This document shows positions 17,350-22,221 of a DNA stretch of 22,221 nt, in pieces. The position numbers and the translations under genes were made by a program. The notes below the pieces were generated by a model that made no database searches, was not told the DNA's origin, and saw nothing but the letters and a program-made list of their open reading frames with translations. Source of the stretch: Elysia marginata (Eukaryota > Mollusca > Gastropoda > Plakobranchidae); assembly GCA_019649035.1 (NCBI GenBank), contig BMAT01007137.1, positions 154,468 to 176,688 of the forward strand. Direction: 5' to 3'. Within the stretch, counting starts at the first letter, position 1. Every line of letters begins with the position of its first letter.

Positions 17350-19040
17350 ATACTGAATTATACAAACACAGGTAAACAATTATTGTTCGATCTTACATGG
17401 TACTCAAACACAAATGTACCTGATTTATTTAATACAATATTGGACAAATTTCAATTTTCTTACGAGTGCGTCTTTAAACAATTTCTTATCTACTCTCTTC
17501 AGTACAGAATGGAGAGGACTTATACTTGTCAAATTTCATACAAAGTGTTATGATACTACAACATAACAAAAGAATTGGCTTCCATGCGGCTTGGCTCAGA
17601 GGTGACGTGGTCAGTTTTTTGTTTCGTTCATACAAGGGCTATATTTTTATGTGCCGAAAACCTCGACAAGTCAGTAGAAGCAATTGGTGTTACTGCATGT
17701 TTATTTGTAGCGTTCTTATCAGTTCTAGATCTAAATATTACAAAAAGCAATTAAGTCGAAAAAACAACATCGGCACCTTTGATTTCTCACAAAAGAAAAT
17801 GAGAACTAAAACAATAAAGCAAATTCGCAGGACCCAGACAATGTTTCTCTCAGGTTGAGGCATTAGTGCTGCGTCTAAATGTGACAATCTAGGCAAGCTC
17901 TGTTTTACTTCGAAAAGGATTAAAGCAAAGAGAGCAAAAGAAATTTTTGCTCTATTGAACATACTTAATTGTCTTGTGTGAAAAAGAATTGTGAGACTTC
18001 AAATTACCAAGTCTGTAGGTGGTTGTTATATAATAAACAGGCAAGTGAGAGGACGCACCAGAACTGATTGTTTCATGCAGGAACAATTTCTTTACAAAAC
18101 CTAACCTTCAGTAGTATCAAGCACGCGCAAAAGCTTTTTAACCAGTAAGTACAATAAAGGCCATTGAACACTTTTTATTTCTTTAGTTTAACTTCAAGTT
18201 ATGCACTCTTGTTTTCGACCTAAAAGTGTTTTTAAAGGCATTTCGCGTGTGCTTCAAAACTTTTCGCGTTTTTAATCTTCATAAAACTTAAGCCATTTCT
18301 GTATTATTTAAGCCTTCTTGCTATGTTTGATGAAGATTTCGATCTTAAAAGTTTTTTTTTCAATTTTCATTTTGTTAAAAGCGTTGTGCCTCACATACAT
18401 GCGGTACGAATGTCAAAACTTTAGGGATCTTTTCCTTCGTTTCTTGCTTTTCCCTCAGACAACCCATAGAAAGCGAAATATAGTTAAGATACATTCTGTT
18501 TTTATATAGTCAAGTGCATTTCGCCTTGATGAATTCCCTCAGATGAGGAAATTAGAAATGCCAAGAACTGAAACGAATGTTTTAATAGGGCATTGAAAAA
18601 AGGAGACTCAGACTTAAGTTTGGTATGGACAAAATTGTTTTGTTTTTCTTTTATAAAAGCAGGCGCATGAACAATAATTAACATGGAACGAAATTAAAGA
18701 ATCTTAACTTCATAAGTATCTTGCACTCATTTGTCCACGTTTAGAACCATATTATGATGAGCTCAAATTGCTATTTACCTTTAATGTTGCTTGTTATTAT
18801 CTGATAAAAATTTCCTAATATCTATTCGTTCCAAGAAATAAATAGCGATTATTATATATGTGAACTTTGTCAGCTTAAAAGTACGTTTTTTTTTGTTTTG
18901 CGGTTCAGTACCTGACATTTCAGTTAACATTCGTCGAGATGAATATGTGTATTGATAGATAGTATAACATAATTATAGTTCGACAGACATAGACAATTCA
19001 ATATATAGTCATGTTGATCGATTGATGAATAGATTATCCA
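17350..19040. other. AT-rich DNA, nothing recognised
   Basis: The longest frame, 17526-17858 (110 codons), shows no family motif and no codon signal I can trust. I see no array or element. Confidence 0.55.
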
Positions 19041-19112
19041 TACACACAACCATATCCACATCCACTCATCCACCATTGCACACACACACCATTACACACA
19101 CACCACATACAT
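19041..19112 (+). repeat. CA-rich low-complexity tract
   Basis: Imperfect repeats of CACACACACCATTA and CATCCAC type run through this stretch, directly before a GATA array. Confidence 0.75.
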
Positions 19113-19137
19113 AAAAATGTAACGCTTTCTAGTAATA

Positions 19138-19175
19138 AAGATAGATAGGTAGACAGATAAGAAGAGAGATATATC

Positions 19176-19218
<43 letters not shown>

Positions 19219-19219
19219 T
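19138..19219 (+). repeat. GATA tetranucleotide microsatellite
   Basis: An imperfect leading part is followed by an uninterrupted (GATA)n run of about 43 bases (19176-19218). Scattered GATA and TTGATTGAT-like remnants continue to about 19440. Confidence 0.95.
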
Positions 19220-19449
19220 ATAACCTACATCGTATCTATTTCGAATTTTCTGTCATTACACTGTGTTTCGCGCCGTCTCATCCATCGGCAACCCTTCAGA
19301 CGATCGCTACTAATTAACTAGATAAATGAAAGGAAAGATAGCTTTAATTTGGTAGGTAGATAGAAAAACGAATTGATTGAATACTTGATTGATAGATAGA
19401 TAAATAGGAAGATAGGTTGGTTGATGAATAGAGATAGAGAAAGAAATAT

Positions 19450-20300
19450 TTAGTCGAAAGGTAATATGAGCCGTAATAGGCCTACTAAATTAGTTTCCCC
19501 TCCACTTTTTCGTATTAAACCTAGATTTTATGTATATTAAAGATTAAATTAAACGGACGTTCTAGTTATAAATAACAAATTAGACGTAGTGGAGGAAATA
19601 AGTAATCGTAAGATTTTACGTTGCCATATCAACATTTTTTCATTTGTAGTTATGTAGTCTAAAGCCGCCGGAGCTGCTTTTCATTAAGAATGATATTTCA
19701 AGAAGACAAAGCGGAACTTCCCTAATGATATTTAATCATAAATGCTAGCACATTCGTGGACTGGCGCCTGAAATTTCTGTTTAAACAATAATACTTTAAA
19801 GACAACATAAAATAAGATAACCAGCTGCATCTTGAACGAATTATTCCACCATTTACATTGTGCCGTAGTTCTGTTTAGCTCTACAACATTTTAGTTGTAA
19901 ATGTAAAAAGTAAAGCTCAGAGTTCGGAAACGGATTTTTGGCTCTATGTTGCAAGTATAAAGATAAGGCCCTTAAATCTACGTCTTATATCTAGATTACA
20001 ATAAACGCCTTAGCAAATGACGCTATTTTTTGCTTTACATGTAGATAAAGACCACCGAAACCAAAACATCGAAATTTTTATCATTTGTCTTTTATCTCAA
20101 TTTTTATTCTAAAAAATTAACTTAAGTCAAAGTAAAGTTTAAAAATAAAAAGTCTAATTAGATAAGGTAATGAGCATGTCTGTAAAAATAAAAATTAGGT
20201 TTGAAAATTATCACTGAACGTTTCTTATCTTTTCAAATGTTAAACTAGGTATAGGTCGGCGCGGTCTTAATAAAGACCTTAACTAAACTTGGAATTGTAG
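19450..20300. other. AT-rich DNA, nothing recognised
   Basis: No gene or element can be supported between the GATA and GA arrays. Confidence 0.6.
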
Positions 20301-20309
20301 ATAAAGAAA

Positions 20310-20478
20310 AATGCAGATAGTGAGACAAACACAAAGACAGAGAGAAAAAAAAGAGAGAGAGAGAGTGAGAGAGAGACACTCAGACAGATAGAGACAGACA
20401 GGCAGAGAAAGAATGAGGGAGGGAGAGAGAACGAAGAGAAAAGGACGGAAAATGAAAAAAGAAAGAGAGGAAGAGGGG

Positions 20479-20523
<45 letters not shown>
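20310..20523 (+). repeat. Purine-rich tract ending in (GA)n
   Basis: GAGACAGA-like and GAGAGAGG units are followed by an uninterrupted AG run of about 42 bases (20482-20523). The purine strand is the plus strand, as in the 10.4-12.2 kb block. Confidence 0.95.
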
Positions 20524-20526
<3 letters not shown>

Positions 20527-20904
20527 CATTGACAAACAGTTCAATTCAAATCTAGCTGATCGTGTCTACGATGCATAGTATTTGATTCGCACATTTCTAA
20601 ATCACCAAGATAATTAAAAAGAAATTTAAAACTAAATTAGAGACTTCACTTTTAAGTTGATGCTCATTGCTAGTTCACTTGAGAGTCTGAGTGTAGTGTA
20701 TACAGAATGGTAAAAAAGGCATTTTTAATATCTTGAGTGCATTATACCGGTTGTTTTTTATATTCTTAAAGGAGAGTAAAGAAGAAATAGGAGGGGAGTG
20801 TGGAGAAAAAAAATCTCTACCCTAATGCAAAGGTTCCTTGCCATATTTAAATATTTTGTCTATTACTTCTAGAACCTCCGCTTATTAGAATCGCGGAGCG
20901 TTTA

Positions 20905-20907
<3 letters not shown>

Positions 20908-20942
<35 letters not shown>

Positions 20943-21000
20943 CGGAGGGGGAGAGACAGATAGAGAGAGAGGAAAGGAGGGAGAGAAATAGATAGATAGA
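20908..21000 (+). repeat. (GA)n microsatellite and purine-rich continuation
   Basis: A perfect GA run (20908-20940) is followed by GGCGGAGGGGGAGAG and GATA-type units. Confidence 0.95.
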
Positions 21001-21085
21001 TACTTACGTCAGAATCTAGTTTTTGTACGATAGAAGAAAGTGCTCAACATTATTTTCAATAATGGACCAAGAATGTAAGTCAAAG

Positions 21086-21173
21086 CTAGATAGATAGATA
21101 GAAAAAGAAGGAGAGAAGAAAGAACGATAGAGAAAGACAGACACACACAGACAGATAGATAGAGGGGAGGGGG
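21086..21173 (+). repeat. Mixed GATA / GACAGACA purine-rich tract
   Basis: TAGATAGATAGATAG followed by AGAAAGACAGACACACA and another short GATA run. The long minus-strand frame across it comes from its composition. Confidence 0.85.
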
Positions 21174-21449
21174 TAGGTATCCCAGTTTCTCGGATATAAC
21201 CTCCTCAAAACCCGTGATCAACTTTCATTAGATCTAATGTGTATTCTTCTTACTTACATTATCAAACAAGGCTGTTTTTTTTCGAATGTATGAACATAAA
21301 AAAAAAACCTATAGGCATGAAATATACTTCGATTTCGTTGATAAAAACAAACATATAAGAAATCTAATAAAAATCTAGTAAAATGAGCTAAAAGTATCAA
21401 AGTATACAATATATACGAGAATGGAAAGTAGCCACTGATAATTTTAGTG

Positions 21450-21661
21450 TTGCTGCTGCCGTTGCGATACTGTTACTACTACTACTGGTACTACTACTAC
21501 TCCTATTATTACTACTACTGCTGGTACTACTACTGCAACTAATACTGCTACAACTGCCACTACTACTACTACTAATACTACTATTACTACTAGTAGTAAT
21601 ACTACTACTACTACTACTACTACTACTATTACTATTACTACAACTACTACTACTACAAGTA

Positions 21662-21693
<32 letters not shown>

Positions 21694-21775
21694 GGTACTA
21701 CTACTACTACTACTACTACTACAACAACTACTATTACAACTACTACAACTACTACTACTATTACAACTACAACTA
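21450..21775 (+). repeat. ACT/CTA trinucleotide array, left block
   Basis: An imperfect (ACT)n array with GCT, AAT and ACA variants. Because it is a triplet repeat, all frames stay open for long distances, giving a false poly-valine frame on the minus strand. Confidence 0.97.
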
Positions 21776-21935
21776 TATGATTGAAATATTGTAAAGGTGT
21801 GAAATTAGCAGTGGAGAGAAGTAGGCTTTTTAGTGGAAATGCCCGAAATGTCTGCCTTTAGTATGATTCGAACCTTCGACATATAGATGCTTCGGCACCC
21901 ACCGCCTTGCCACATAGCTTAAACCATGTCGCCAC
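21776..21935 (-). mobile_element. tRNA-like SINE splitting the ACT array
   Basis: On the minus strand an A-box TGGCAAGGCGG (21902-21912) and a B-box GGTTCGAATCA (21864-21874, 10 of 11 to consensus) are spaced 38 bases, start to start, as in tRNA genes. A non-tRNA body of about 85 bases runs left and ends where the ACT array begins. By inference it is a tRNA-derived SINE whose 3' end meets the triplet array. A lone tRNA pseudogene is less likely because of the body. Confidence 0.65.
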
Positions 21936-22221
21936 TACAACTACAACTACTAATAAATACTACTACTACTACTACTGCTGCTGCTGATGCTGCTAATAGT
22001 TCTATCCCCCCGTTACTACTCCTACTACTACTACTACAACTACTACCTCTACTACTGCTACTACCACCACTTCTACTACTACCACTAATACTACCACTAC
22101 TTTTACCACTACTTCTATCGCTACTGCTACTGCTACTACTACTGCTACTAATACTGCTACAACTGCCACTACTAATACTACTACTACTGCTACTAATGGT
22201 ATTACTACTACTACTACTACT
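21936..22221 (+). repeat. ACT/CTA trinucleotide array, right block
   Basis: The array resumes right after the tRNA-like head and runs off the window. It includes a short GCT run (about 21975-21984) and a unique interruption with CCCCCCG (about 22005-22011). Confidence 0.97.

Noticed and set aside
17526..17858. 110-codon plus-strand frame
   Set aside because: No family motif, AT-rich composition like its surroundings, and no splice or promoter context.
19176..19218. GATA array as a CRISPR-like array or regulatory GATA-factor cluster
   Set aside because: A uniform tetranucleotide run without spacers is a plain microsatellite.
21444..21668. Poly-valine minus-strand frame
   Set aside because: It is a translation of the ACT triplet array, not a gene.

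Overview
The window looks like nuclear DNA of an invertebrate animal. It is AT-rich, has long introns with GT/AG borders, and carries dense relics of non-LTR, Helitron and hAT elements, tRNA-like SINE heads and long simple-sequence arrays. The repeat style (purine-rich GAGACAGA tracts, ACT/CTA triplet arrays, GATA arrays) suggests a lophotrochozoan, perhaps a gastropod mollusc. That placement is an inference and was not tested by any search.

The one gene I can assemble with confidence lies on the + strand from 3236 to 9753. It is the C-terminal two thirds of an adipocyte plasma membrane-associated protein (APMAP/hemomucin-like), a strictosidine-synthase-like beta-propeller. Five exons (3236-3376, 4193-4305, 5890-6050, 8702-8903, 9529-9753) join in phase to give about 280 residues ending in TGA. 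The N-terminal exons must lie left of the window.

Left flank, 1-2760: two decayed LINE reverse-transcriptase pieces in opposite orientations. The first (1 to about 1940, minus strand) keeps RT motifs with YADD. The second (about 1972-2760, plus strand) runs from FADD through the C-terminal tail. Introns of the gene carry tRNA-like SINE heads antisense to it, a G-rich run, a C/A homopolymer junction and a long, almost perfect hairpin at 7540-7621.

From 10268 to 12260 there are two diverged copies of one repeat unit, spaced about 1.44 kb, each with a unique head and a purine-rich tail. An 883-base assembly gap (10804-11686) separates them, and the second copy ends in a 30-bp minisatellite and a TA run. 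The right half is mostly unannotatable AT-rich DNA holding a frameshifted Helitron N-terminal domain (about 14264-15240), a short hAT-like transposase relic (16475-16609), a candidate orphan terminal exon (17160-17231), then GATA, GA and ACT arrays. The last ACT array is split by a tRNA-like SINE. No prokaryotic gene, CRISPR array, rRNA gene or intact mobile element is visible.
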